Shown here: in pieces, positions 1-9,177 of the stretch | How positions within the stretch are numbered: position 1 is the first letter of the stretch | Layout of the letters: each line of letters opens with the position of its first letter | Source: RGIG8782 sp017475895 | Lineage (GTDB): Bacteria; Pseudomonadota; Alphaproteobacteria; Rickettsiales; UBA1997 | Direction of reading: 5' to 3' | NCBI GenBank assembly: GCA_947167315.1 | Contig: CAMVHP010000019.1 | Location: 1-16,554 of the forward strand | DNA: 16,554 bases | Program-made: the position numbers and the translations under genes | Notes under the pieces: generated by a model | Databases searched by the model: none | Told to the model about the DNA's origin: nothing | The model's input: the letters and a program-made list of their open reading frames with translations, nothing else

Positions 1-1001
1 AAAAACAAATAAAAGAATTGACTGAAAAGTCAAATGATGAACATCTTTGGGATAATAGAGAACAGGCTGAGGATATATTGAAACGAAAGACTCACTATGA
101 GGAAATATATTCAAAATATAAGAATTTTTTGGACAATACTTTATATTACGATGAGTTAATGGAGTTGGCGGAAGATGATGACAATTTGGATTCAGAAATT
201 AATACAAAATTGAAACAATTGTGTAAAGATGTGGAAGTTTTTGAAGTGGAATCCATGTTCACCGACAGAGACGATAAGAGCGATTGTTTTTTGGAAATAA
301 ATACTGGAGTTGGTGGAACTGATGCCTGTGACTTTTCGAATATGTTGTTAAACATGTACCTAAAATGGTGTAGAAATAATGACTTTTCTGTGGATGTAAT
401 AAATATTCAAGAGGGGGATGAAGCCGGTATTACAAACGCTATTTTGCAGATAAAAGGCACGAATGCTTTTGGGTGGCTAAAGAATGAAAGTGGAATTCAT
501 AGACTTGTTAGAATATCACCCTATAATGCAAATGGTAAGAGACAGACAAGTTTTTCCAGTGTGTGGGTGTATCCTGCCGTTAATGATGAAATAAAAATAG
601 AAATAAATGAAAACGATCTAAGAATTGATACCTACAGATCGTCTGGAGCCGGTGGTCAACACATAAATAAAACAGATTCTGCCGTTAGAATTACACATAT
701 TCCAACAAAGATAGTGGTGCAGTGCCAAAATCAAAGATCACAACATCAAAATAAAGATGAGGCCATGAGACTCTTAAAATCAAGATTATATGAATTGGAT
801 AGGCAGAAAAAACAGGAAGAAAAGGATAGGTTGAACGATAAAAAAACCAACAATGGTTGGGGTTATCAGGTTAGAAATTATGTTCTGCATCCATATCAAC
901 TAATTAAAGATTTAAGAAGTAACTACGAGGTTAATAATTTTGAAAAAATGTTGAATGGTGAGTATTTAACGGATTTTATGAAAAGTTTAATAAGATTATG
1001 A
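1..1001 (+). CDS. prfB: Peptide chain release factor 2 (RF2), 5' end cut by window
   Basis: RF2 releases the finished peptide at UGA and UAA codons in the ribosomal A site. The reading frame is open to the window edge (codons run from base 3, no upstream stop), so the TTG at 18 is not the start; by alignment with E. coli RF2 from memory, about 30 N-terminal residues are missing. The catalytic GGQ lies at 651-659 within SGAGGQHINKT, followed by the conserved QNQRSQHQNK segment. The codon-recognition tripeptide, SPF in typical RF2, reads SPY here (516-524). The gene ends in TGA, which overlaps the mrcA start as ATGA, implying translational coupling. If a programmed +1 frameshift site exists, it would lie a few codons upstream of base 1 and cannot be judged. 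RF1 is excluded because the anticodon-like tripeptide and domain 1 are of RF2 type. Confidence 0.95.
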   Translation, partial: KQIKELTEKSNDEHLWDNREQAEDILKRKTHYEEIYSKYKNFLDNTLYYDELMELAEDDDNLDSEINTKLKQLCKDVEVFEVESMFTDRDDKSDCFLEINTGVGGTDACDFSNMLLNMYLKWCRNNDFSVDVINIQEGDEAGITNAILQIKGTNAFGWLKNESGIHRLVRISPYNANGKRQTSFSSVWVYPAVNDEIKIEINENDLRIDTYRSSGAGGQHINKTDSAVRITHIPTKIVVQCQNQRSQHQNKDEAMRLLKSRLYELDRQKKQEEKDRLNDKKTNNGWGYQVRNYVLHPYQLIKDLRSNYEVNNFEKMLNGEYLTDFMKSLIRL

Positions 1002-2827
1002 AAAGAAAAATAATTTTATTTTTTGTAAAAATACTTTCCATTTTACTTTTGATTTCCCTAATGTTTTTTGGTGGGCTGTATTTTTACTACAGTAGGACGA
1101 TACCAAGTATTGATGACATTTTAAATATAAACCAAAAGCAAACGGTGGATATTTTGTATTCAAATAACATTGATAAAATAAAAAGTTATAACAGCTCAAG
1201 ATTTGATATCATTCCATATTCTAGTATTCCAAATGATTTGATTAATGCACTGATAGCCACGGAGGACAGAAAATTTTTTAGTCATAAAGGTGTTGATTAT
1301 TTTGGTATAATAAGAGCTATAATTGTAGATTTAAGACATAAGCATCTGAGGCAGGGAGGAAGCACCATAAGTCAGCAGTTAGCAAAGGCAATACTTAACG
1401 ATAACAGTAAAACTTTTCGGAGAAAATTTAAGGAACTAATTTTAACAAAAAAAATAGAAAAAGTTTTGACAAAGGAAAATATTTTGTCAATTTATTTATC
1501 TTCGTCCTATTTTGGAGCAGGGCAACACGGTATAAAGGATGCATCAAAATTTTATTTTGACAAGGAGTTAAACGAATTAAAACTTGAGGAATGTGCTATG
1601 CTTGTGGGACTTTTAAAGGCGCCATCAAAGTATAATCCAACAAATGATGAGGATTTGACACAGAGTAGAACAAAACAGGTTATAATAAATATGGAAAATG
1701 CCGGTTTTATTGACAAAAATGACATATTTTCGTATATAATACCGGATTTAGATTTTTCCAAAGGTAACTTTAAACGAAATGGTGGAAGTGGCAGTCAAAA
1801 TTACTTTTTTAGTGATTGGGTATATAATCAGGTTAAGGATATGTATTTTGATGTTGGTACACGAAAAATAACCGTTTTAACAACGCTTGATTATGGTATT
1901 CAAAATGTGGTTGTGAATGTTGTGGATAATTTTATTGAGAAAAATAAGAAAAAAATTGATAAAAGTGAATTAGCTGTTGTTGTTATGAATAAAAAAGGTG
2001 AGGTTTTATCAATGGTTGGCGGCAAAAATTATGCCGAAAGCCAATTTAATAGGTCTCTATACGCCTATAGACAAACTGGTTCTCTTTTTAAGTTATTTAT
2101 ATATCTAACAGGTTTTGAAAATGGTTTAAAGATAAACGACGTATTTATTGATGAACCCATTAAAGTTGCCAATTGGTATCCGGAGAATTATAATTCAAAG
2201 TATTATGGTAAATTGACCGTAAAAGAGGCGTTCGCTCTATCTTCGAATTCTGTGGCGGTTCAAATTGCTGATTATTTTGGCATAGATAAGGTTGTAAAAA
2301 TGGCTAATAAATTGGGTATTGTCAATGATTTTAAAAATGATTTAACTATAGCACTTGGGAGTCAGGAAAGTAATTTACTTGATATGACATCGGTGTACAC
2401 TATGGTGGCAAATGGTGGAATACCGGTTTTTCCCTATTCAATAAAACATATTGTCGTTGATGGCAATGTTGTCTACAGAAGAAGTGTAAGTGAAAAAAGG
2501 TCTATGCTTAAAAAGGATACGGTGGAAAATATGCAATATCTGTTGTTTAGTGTTGTAAATGAAGGTACTGGGAAAAATGCCAGAATTGAAAGTTTGGTGG
2601 AAAAAACAAAAGCTTATAACATGATGAATAGGGATAATAAATTTTTTATAGGTGGTAAAACCGGTAGTACACAAAACAATAAGGATGCTTGGTTTATAGG
2701 CTTTGCTAATGATTTTGTGGTGGGTGTTTGGTTTGGTAATGATGATAACACACCGACAAATAAAATCATGGGTGGTAACTTGCCGGCTATGTTATGGAAA
2801 GAAATTGTAGAGGGTATTGTTTTTTAA
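998..2827 (+). CDS. mrcA: Class A penicillin-binding protein (PBP1a family), bifunctional
   Basis: Bifunctional peptidoglycan glycosyltransferase/DD-transpeptidase, anchored in the inner membrane and acting in the periplasm. One N-terminal membrane segment lies at about residues 5-31. The GT51 domain (about 60-240) carries the catalytic Glu in ATEDRKFFSHKG (E89), GGSTISQQLAK (120-130) and the RRKFKE motif. The transpeptidase domain has SLFK (nucleophile S362, K365), SSN (415-417) and KTGS (554-557), so both activities look intact. At 609 aa it is shorter than E. coli PBP1a (about 850), with little room for an OB insert between the domains and no C-terminal extension. The GT motif usually reading YLN is YLS here (166-168). 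The start ATG overlaps the prfB stop. An ORF of PBP1c type is less likely because the C-terminal BiPBP domain is absent. The exact paralogue name is uncertain; the family is not. Confidence 0.92.
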   Translation: MKRKIILFFVKILSILLLISLMFFGGLYFYYSRTIPSIDDILNINQKQTVDILYSNNIDKIKSYNSSRFDIIPYSSIPNDLINALIATEDRKFFSHKGVDYFGIIRAIIVDLRHKHLRQGGSTISQQLAKAILNDNSKTFRRKFKELILTKKIEKVLTKENILSIYLSSSYFGAGQHGIKDASKFYFDKELNELKLEECAMLVGLLKAPSKYNPTNDEDLTQSRTKQVIINMENAGFIDKNDIFSYIIPDLDFSKGNFKRNGGSGSQNYFFSDWVYNQVKDMYFDVGTRKITVLTTLDYGIQNVVVNVVDNFIEKNKKKIDKSELAVVVMNKKGEVLSMVGGKNYAESQFNRSLYAYRQTGSLFKLFIYLTGFENGLKINDVFIDEPIKVANWYPENYNSKYYGKLTVKEAFALSSNSVAVQIADYFGIDKVVKMANKLGIVNDFKNDLTIALGSQESNLLDMTSVYTMVANGGIPVFPYSIKHIVVDGNVVYRRSVSEKRSMLKKDTVENMQYLLFSVVNEGTGKNARIESLVEKTKAYNMMNRDNKFFIGGKTGSTQNNKDAWFIGFANDFVVGVWFGNDDNTPTNKIMGGNLPAMLWKEIVEGIVF

Positions 2828-2919
2828 ATATAATTTTTGCTGTATTAACTAAAATATTTCTTGAAAAAAATTATTTTATATATAGTCTTTATAACATATT
2901 TACAACCCTTTTTTTATTT

Positions 2920-4155
2920 ATGTCAAAAGTATTATCAAGTATAGATATTGGAAGTAACAATATAGTATGTTTGATATCGACCATTAATAGTGACAATAAG
3001 ATATTTATAAGGGGAGCAAGCGTTCAGGAGGCGGTAGGCATAAAAGGCGGAAATATAGTCAATGTTGAATCCGTAACACAATCGATATTAAATGCCGTTA
3101 TAAAGGCTGAGAAAATAGCCAGAAGAAATATTGGTACGTTGGTGGTTAATATATCCGGAATACTGGTGAAATCAAAAACAATCAGAGGCACAAAGAACTA
3201 TGCTACATCTAAAAAAATAACAAAAAAAGACATTTTTTCACTGGCGAAAACTCTAAACGATAGTCTAAAGGAAAAACATAAGATAGCAATACATATAGTT
3301 CCGATAGCATCATTTGTAAACGGTAATCAAGTTGATAACCCAGTGGGGATGATGGCTAACAGTTTGGACATTGATTTTTACATAATGTATGTTGATGAAA
3401 TAAAGCTAAACAATATAAGAAATTGTTTCAATAAGGTTGGCTTGAAGGTGGATAATTTCGTATTTAGTGGTTACGCTTCGGCTTTGGGTGTTCTAAATGA
3501 TCACGAAAAGGAAGTTGGAAGTTTGGTTATAAATATAGGTGCTAACTTGACAACGTTTAGTATAGTAAAGAACAATAGATTACTGTTTGGAAATTCAATC
3601 CAGATGGCTGGTGATTCCATAACAAAAGATATAGCTGAAGTGTTGGGAGTGTCTACAGAAATTGCCGAAAAGATAAAGTTGTTGAATACAAATTTTTACC
3701 TAGACAAGATGGATGAGAATGAAATAATACAAATAAACATTAACAATGAAGAAAGTTTTAGAGTGGCATCCACCAAGAAAGGTACTGTGAACGATATAGC
3801 CAAAGCTAGAATTGATGATATTATAGATGTTGTATTAGATATAATTGATAAAAGAGATTTAACAAATTCTTTTGACAGTATAGTTTTAACTGGCAGTTGC
3901 TCCAATATACAGGGACTTGATGCCTATGTGACAAAGATAACTAAAATAAAATCAAGGATAGGACTTATCACGGATTTTTACGTGGGATCATCTATGGACG
4001 AAAGATTGTTAAAAGGACCATCCTTCGCAACCGCTGTTGGACTCATAAATTTTGTTAATTTGTTCTACAGAAATAATAATATAGAGGATTATAGAGGCAG
4101 CAATAGTATTTTTAGTAAAGTAATTAATTTTTTAATTAATTTGTTTATATCTTAG
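2920..4155 (+). CDS. ftsA: Cell division protein FtsA
   Basis: Actin-like protein that tethers FtsZ filaments to the inner membrane and recruits the divisome. I chose the ATG at 2920 (411 aa) because the actin phosphate-1 loop SIDIGSNN then begins at residue 7, as in the family; the open frame extends to an ATG at 2794 inside mrcA, adding 42 residues with no family counterpart. The SHS2/1C region occupies roughly residues 85-165, and the C-terminus ends in a short amphipathic helix (SIFSKVINFLINLFIS, 396-411) that fits the membrane-targeting sequence. The ATP pocket looks eroded: phosphate-2, normally DxGGGTT, reads NIGANLTT (205-212), and the adenosine motif TGGxS reads TGSCS (324-328). It is followed after 14 bases by ftsZ, the classical partner. 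No Shine-Dalgarno sequence is visible before the start. Confidence 0.9.
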   Translation: MSKVLSSIDIGSNNIVCLISTINSDNKIFIRGASVQEAVGIKGGNIVNVESVTQSILNAVIKAEKIARRNIGTLVVNISGILVKSKTIRGTKNYATSKKITKKDIFSLAKTLNDSLKEKHKIAIHIVPIASFVNGNQVDNPVGMMANSLDIDFYIMYVDEIKLNNIRNCFNKVGLKVDNFVFSGYASALGVLNDHEKEVGSLVINIGANLTTFSIVKNNRLLFGNSIQMAGDSITKDIAEVLGVSTEIAEKIKLLNTNFYLDKMDENEIIQININNEESFRVASTKKGTVNDIAKARIDDIIDVVLDIIDKRDLTNSFDSIVLTGSCSNIQGLDAYVTKITKIKSRIGLITDFYVGSSMDERLLKGPSFATAVGLINFVNLFYRNNNIEDYRGSNSIFSKVINFLINLFIS

Positions 4156-4169
4156 CAATAAAATTTGAA

Positions 4170-5786
4170 ATGGTAGGTAAAATGATAAGAAATGATATAG
4201 ATTTAGATGGTTCATTGGAAGAAATTGGTTATAAATATGATTCTTTTAAGGCAAAAATTTTAGTGTTTGGTGTTGGTGGTGGTGGTGTTAATGCCATTAA
4301 TAGTATGATAGATAGTGATGATCTCGATGATGTTGAATTTGCCGTTGCCAATACAGATTCTCAAAGTTTAAGCTCATCAAAGGCAAAAATAAGGATATTG
4401 TTGGGCAGTCAAAGTACACACGGACTAGGTGCCGGATCAGATCCAGCTGTTGGTAAGAGTGCAGCTGAAGAAAGTATCGATGAAATTGAACATGTTTTAT
4501 CAGGTGTTAACATGGTATTTTTGACCGCTGGAATGGGGGGTGGTACCGGAACAGGTGCTATACCTGTTATAGCAAAAAAAGCAAAGGAGATGGGTATACT
4601 GGTGGCTGCAGTGGTTACAAAACCATTTACCAGTGAAGGAGCAAATAGAATGGATACTGCCAATGATGGCATAAAGGAGTTAAAAAAATATGTTGATACT
4701 TTAATAATTATTCCAAATCAAAATCTATTAAGAATAGCAAACCAAAATACAAAATTGAAGGAATCATTTAAGATGGTTGATGATGTATTGAAATATGGTG
4801 TAAAGGGTGTGACTGATCTTATAACGAAACCTGGCTATATAAACAGAGATTTTGCTGATGTAAAAACTGTTATGAGTAAGGCTGGGCGTGCCATGATGGG
4901 AACTGGCGAAGCAAGCGGTGTAGATAAGGCGCAAAAGGCTGTTGATGAGGCAATGTCAAATCCACTTTTGGATAATGTGTCAATAAAGGGAGCAAAGGGA
5001 ATTATAATAAATATAACCGGTTCACCGGACATGACCTTGTTTGAATATGATAATGCTTCAAAGAGAATAAAAGAAGAGGTTGATAATGAATACGCTAACA
5101 TGATAATAGGTAGCGTGTTCGATGAAACTCTTGAGGATACGATGAGGGTGTCAATATTTGCCACCGGTATAGGTGATGATGAAGAGGAAGCAAAACAAGA
5201 TATCGGAGCTGAAGAGGAAGTGGAGCGAAGTGCTGGCGAAGATGTTACTGATGAGGATGATATTTATAAAAATATCGAAAGAAATAACAATGCTATAAAG
5301 GCAAAATATTTTATAGATACTGAAAATAATAAACAGCAACCGGTTGGTTTTACTAAAAGAATATACACCAGAAGAAAAATAGCCGAGGATGAATATGAAA
5401 ATAAAGATGTAGTTGATGATTTTTTTGATATGGGTGAATCTGCAACCTATGATTCTTTTACAAAAAGTAATACAAGTCAAAAAAATGCACAGAAAAGATC
5501 AGATATTGAAGAAAGAGTAGATGAAGAAGATTTTAATATAAATGCTGATACAGGTTTGAACGGTAGGGTAAGTAAAACCAGAAGTGATGATGTGGAAAAT
5601 AATACAAAACGTCGTGACGAAAGAACTAATGTAAAAACTGACAAGAAACGGGGATTTTTTAGCTCTTTGTTTGGAAATAGGTCATCCAATAAGGAAAACA
5701 ACGATGATTTTGATGACGAAGACATCGATGTTAATATTGAATACTACAGCGATACACCATCATATTTAAGAAAGAAAAATAAGTAA
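4170..5786 (+). CDS. ftsZ: Cell division protein FtsZ
   Basis: Tubulin-like GTPase that polymerises into the cytokinetic ring. The globular core spans about residues 25-335. It contains the glycine loop FGVGGGGVNA (33-42), the tubulin signature GGGTGTG (123-129) and the T7 synergy loop NRDFAD (225-230) that completes the GTPase site of the next subunit. The core is followed by a long, highly charged linker (about 336-525) and ends in SDTPSYLRKKNK, a recognisable form of the C-terminal peptide (IPAFLRRQ-like) that binds FtsA. At 538 aa it is much longer than E. coli FtsZ (383), the excess being the linker, as is common in alphaproteobacteria. A hydrophobic island, GFFSSLFGNR (495-504), sits inside the linker. 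A second ATG at 4182 is an alternative start; neither has a strong ribosome binding site. Confidence 0.97.
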   Translation: MVGKMIRNDIDLDGSLEEIGYKYDSFKAKILVFGVGGGGVNAINSMIDSDDLDDVEFAVANTDSQSLSSSKAKIRILLGSQSTHGLGAGSDPAVGKSAAEESIDEIEHVLSGVNMVFLTAGMGGGTGTGAIPVIAKKAKEMGILVAAVVTKPFTSEGANRMDTANDGIKELKKYVDTLIIIPNQNLLRIANQNTKLKESFKMVDDVLKYGVKGVTDLITKPGYINRDFADVKTVMSKAGRAMMGTGEASGVDKAQKAVDEAMSNPLLDNVSIKGAKGIIINITGSPDMTLFEYDNASKRIKEEVDNEYANMIIGSVFDETLEDTMRVSIFATGIGDDEEEAKQDIGAEEEVERSAGEDVTDEDDIYKNIERNNNAIKAKYFIDTENNKQQPVGFTKRIYTRRKIAEDEYENKDVVDDFFDMGESATYDSFTKSNTSQKNAQKRSDIEERVDEEDFNINADTGLNGRVSKTRSDDVENNTKRRDERTNVKTDKKRGFFSSLFGNRSSNKENNDDFDDEDIDVNIEYYSDTPSYLRKKNK

Positions 5787-5796
5787 TTGATTAATT

Positions 5797-7956
5797 GTGA
5801 AAATAGTAAGTGTTGTAGTCCCATTTTCTTTAAATAAAGAGTTTGACTATTGGGCTGGCGATGATGTCGTTTGTGGCAATTTGGTGGTGGTGAATTTTTC
5901 TAAAAAACAGACCATTGGCTTGGTGGTGAGGGTAAAAAATGAAATTGAAAGTGAATTTAAGCTAAAGGAAATCATAGAAGTTTTAAACTATAGACCATTT
6001 GATGCCGATTTTATAAAATTCATAAGATATGTTGCTGACTACAATTTAATTCCGATTGGTGCAGTGTTTAAGCTTGTATTTTCGGAAAAATATGTGAATA
6101 ATGGCGTAAAATTAGTTAATAGATATTATTTTTATTCCATTGAAAATAAAAAAATAACACAGAAACAACAGAACGTTGTTGATTTTCTTAGAATAAACAG
6201 AGATAACAGTTATTCATTTGATGAGTTAAAGCAATTTTGTAGCCTTAATGTTTTAAAGACATTAGTTAAAAATGGTGTTGTTTTGGAAAAACAAACGGAA
6301 TACAAAAAGCGTGATTATGGCATAAATACTGAAAATATAAAATTAAATACCTTATCCGAAGAGCAAAATGCAGTTTTTAATGATATTATTAGTTTTTTTG
6401 AAAAGAATAATAAACCAGTACTGTTGGAGGGTACCACCGGTTCCGGAAAAACTGAAATTTACTTTCATTTGTTTGAAAAACTTTTAAAGAGTGGAGATGG
6501 ACAAATATTATTTTTGTTGCCAGAGATAGCGTTAACCAGTCAATTTATAGATAGGATAAAAAGTCAATTTTCCTGTGCCGATGTTGCGGTGTGGCATTCG
6601 AATATAACTGAATACGACAGAAGAAATATTTGGAAAGGTGTTTTGGTTGGTGAAATAAAAGTATTGGTTGGTGCTAGGTCGTCCTTGTTTTTACCATTCA
6701 AAAAATTATCGTTGGTGGTGGTGGATGAGGAACATGATTTGTCCTATAAACAGGTGGATAATGGTTGTTATAATGCCAGAGATATGGCTGTTCTGAGAGC
6801 TAAAATATGTAATTGTAACATTATTTTAGGAAGTGCTACACCATCGTTGGAAAGTCTGATAAATGTTGATGGTGGAAAGTACAATTATGTTTTTTTAAAA
6901 AATAGATTTGGAAAATCGATAAAACCAATTGTTAATGTTGTTGATATGACTAAAGAAAGGTTAAAGTCAAATAAATATCTATCGCATACTCTAGTTAACG
7001 AAATGAATACAGAATTGGAGAAAAACAATCAGGTTTTGTTGTTTATGAATAGAAGAGGTTATTCTCCAGTGGCAATGTGTGGAGAATGTGGTTATAAATT
7101 CACCTGTAAAAGATGTTCTTCGACTTTAACCGTTCACAAAAAAGATAATAATTTTGTTTGTCATCAATGTGGTTATAAAACTAAAGAAACCTATGATTGT
7201 CCCTCCTGTGGTGGTAAAAACACCGTAATATTTTTTGGCCCCGGTGTGGAAAAAATTGAAGATGAGGTTAAAGAGTATTTTCCAAACAAAAACATCGCGG
7301 TTATAACCAGTGACACAATACAAAATGTTAATAAAATAAAAGCAATTGTTGATGATATATCCGCCGGTAAAGTTGATATTATTATTGGAACACAAATGAT
7401 AACAAAGGGCTATGATTTTCCGAAAATTACCCTTGTGGGGGTATTAGATGCGGATGCTAGCCTATTTGGAGCAAACTTTAGGAGTAGTGAAAGAACATAT
7501 CAATTGCTGACACAGGTGGTTGGTCGAGCCGGTAGGCGAGAAACTCAGGGTAGAGCAATAATACAATCTTATACGCCAGATAATGTGATAATACAGGCAC
7601 TAAAAAATAATGATAAAGATATGATTGTGGAGTTTGAAAAGGAAAACAGAAAATTAGGTATGTTACCTCCATACAGTAAGTTAATTTCGTTGATTTTAAG
7701 TGGTAAAAGTGAGATAAAGGTTTATAGAAAACTAAGGGAAATCGCTAGTTTATTTCCAATTAATGATAAAGTTGATGTATATGGTCCGGTTCAGATGAAT
7801 GTTTATAAAATTAACGATGATTTTAGATTTAGACTATTGATTAAGACTGAAAATTCAATCAATATACAAAAACTCGTTTCATCTGTTGTGGATATGGTTA
7901 AAATGCCAAATGACCTGAAGCTAAAGATTGATGTTAATCCATACTTTATAGGGTAG
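5797..7956 (+). CDS. priA: Primosomal protein N' (PriA replication-restart helicase)
   Basis: Superfamily 2 3'-5' DNA helicase that recognises stalled forks and reloads the replisome. The 719-aa length is normal. The N-terminal 3'-DNA-binding domain covers about residues 1-100. Walker A is GTTGSGKTE (212-220), the DEAH-type Walker B is DEEH (310-313) followed by SYKQ, and motif III is GSATPS (345-350). The zinc region has eight cysteines (428, 431, 437, 440, 455, 458, 468, 471), enough for two zinc ions. Motif VI appears as QVVGRAGRR (573-581). The start is GTG at 5797, ten bases after ftsZ; no in-frame ATG fits better and no clear Shine-Dalgarno is visible, so it probably depends on read-through from the ftsZ operon. 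It ends facing the macA-like gene, with 41 bases between and no GC-rich terminator. Confidence 0.96.
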   Translation: MKIVSVVVPFSLNKEFDYWAGDDVVCGNLVVVNFSKKQTIGLVVRVKNEIESEFKLKEIIEVLNYRPFDADFIKFIRYVADYNLIPIGAVFKLVFSEKYVNNGVKLVNRYYFYSIENKKITQKQQNVVDFLRINRDNSYSFDELKQFCSLNVLKTLVKNGVVLEKQTEYKKRDYGINTENIKLNTLSEEQNAVFNDIISFFEKNNKPVLLEGTTGSGKTEIYFHLFEKLLKSGDGQILFLLPEIALTSQFIDRIKSQFSCADVAVWHSNITEYDRRNIWKGVLVGEIKVLVGARSSLFLPFKKLSLVVVDEEHDLSYKQVDNGCYNARDMAVLRAKICNCNIILGSATPSLESLINVDGGKYNYVFLKNRFGKSIKPIVNVVDMTKERLKSNKYLSHTLVNEMNTELEKNNQVLLFMNRRGYSPVAMCGECGYKFTCKRCSSTLTVHKKDNNFVCHQCGYKTKETYDCPSCGGKNTVIFFGPGVEKIEDEVKEYFPNKNIAVITSDTIQNVNKIKAIVDDISAGKVDIIIGTQMITKGYDFPKITLVGVLDADASLFGANFRSSERTYQLLTQVVGRAGRRETQGRAIIQSYTPDNVIIQALKNNDKDMIVEFEKENRKLGMLPPYSKLISLILSGKSEIKVYRKLREIASLFPINDKVDVYGPVQMNVYKINDDFRFRLLIKTENSINIQKLVSSVVDMVKMPNDLKLKIDVNPYFIG

Positions 7957-7997
7957 GTTGTTATTAATCTGGATATTATTTGTAATTTATTGATTTA

Positions 7998-9170
7998 TTA
8001 TTTTATATATGCCGATAAAACAGTCATACCTTCCCGTATTTCATTTGATTTTATTTCTGTATAGGTGATGTCAGATATACCCTTTTCCACCAAAATTGCC
8101 TTAGGTTTGCCATTTTCTAAAACATATATATAGGCAAAGTTACCTTCCGAATATTTATTTGATAACTGGTCCTTTTCTTTTTGTGTCATTTCATCCATTC
8201 CCATAGCTTGTCTAATTTCCTTTGTTGCCTTAAAGCGTAATGTTGTGTTTGGTATTCTTAGAACGTTTTCTACGGAATCTATAACTATAGACACATAGGC
8301 TGTCATACCCGGTAGAAGTAACTCTTCATTATTGTCAATATCTATGATTACGTTATATACTACAACATTTGATTCCATAGTGGAATTTAATCGTATTTGT
8401 CTGATATTTCCTTCAAAAATTTTATCTTTATAGGCATCAACTGTGAATGATATTTTTAAACCTTTGTTATTTTTAATTAAACCGATATCTGCTTCAGATA
8501 TACTTGTTTCTATTTGCATTTTTGACAGATCTTCTGCTATGGTAAATAATGTAGGTGTGGAAAAACTTGCGGCTACCGTTTGCCCTTCATCAACATTTCT
8601 TGAAATGACTGTTCCGGCAACCGGTGAATTAATGTAGGCGTAGTTAAGATTTATCTTTGATTTTTCATATCTCAATTTTGCTACATTGTAGTTTTCTTTT
8701 GCTTCCACCAATTCAGTTTCCGCCTGATCCAGTTCTGCTTTTGCTATGTATTTATTTTTGTATAATTCTCTAGTTCTTTTTGTATTTAGCTCCACATACT
8801 TCAACTGTGATTTTTTTTGTGCTAAATATGATTTATATTCATTTAATTCATTTTTCAATGCATCCACATCCAACACTGCAAGCTTTTGTCCTTTTTTTAC
8901 CTTATCATTGTAGTCCACGTATATTTTTTCTATTGTTCCTGATACTCTGCTGCCGACGGATATAACATTTATTGGGTTTATTGTTCCTGTGGCTGACACG
9001 ATTTTTTTTACATTACCTCTTGTTATTGTCTCCACATCAAAATGTTTTATGTTAAATTTTGTATTGTTTTTATTGCTAAACAAGATTTTTATCATGCAAA
9101 TAAAGATCACAAATGCAATTGTCATCACAACAAATGTTTTAATTCGTTTATTTTTACTACTTTTAAACAT
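7998..9170 (-). CDS. macA: Periplasmic adaptor (membrane fusion protein), MacA-like
   Basis: HlyD/RND-type adaptor that would bridge an inner-membrane pump to a TolC channel. An N-terminal membrane anchor lies at residues 12-31. The split lipoyl domain covers about 66-100 and 178-200, enclosing a coiled-coil hairpin (102-175). The beta-barrel region includes DLSKMQIETSISEADIG (214-230), a pattern strongly reminiscent of MacA, and ends in GMTAYVSI (288-295). The membrane-proximal domain follows to residue 390. The start is supported by AAGG five bases upstream. It is the second gene after tolC (7-base gap). MacB, the ABC transporter that MacA activates, is not downstream: the next gene is priA on the other strand. 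MacA versus a general RND adaptor rests on motif resemblance only; the adaptor family is secure. Confidence 0.85.
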   Translation of the reverse strand: MFKSSKNKRIKTFVVMTIAFVIFICMIKILFSNKNNTKFNIKHFDVETITRGNVKKIVSATGTINPINVISVGSRVSGTIEKIYVDYNDKVKKGQKLAVLDVDALKNELNEYKSYLAQKKSQLKYVELNTKRTRELYKNKYIAKAELDQAETELVEAKENYNVAKLRYEKSKINLNYAYINSPVAGTVISRNVDEGQTVAASFSTPTLFTIAEDLSKMQIETSISEADIGLIKNNKGLKISFTVDAYKDKIFEGNIRQIRLNSTMESNVVVYNVIIDIDNNEELLLPGMTAYVSIVIDSVENVLRIPNTTLRFKATKEIRQAMGMDEMTQKEKDQLSNKYSEGNFAYIYVLENGKPKAILVEKGISDITYTEIKSNEIREGMTVLSAYIK

Positions 9171-9177
9171 AATAACC

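Noticed and set aside
18..20. TTG at 18 as the prfB start
   Set aside because: The frame is open back to base 3 and the upstream codons continue an RF2-like helix, so the gene is simply cut by the window.
2794..2919. Upstream extension of ftsA giving a 453-aa protein with a hydrophobic N-terminus
   Set aside because: The extra 42 residues overlap mrcA, have no family counterpart and would place the actin phosphate-1 loop far from the N-terminus; the ATG at 2920 fits FtsA.
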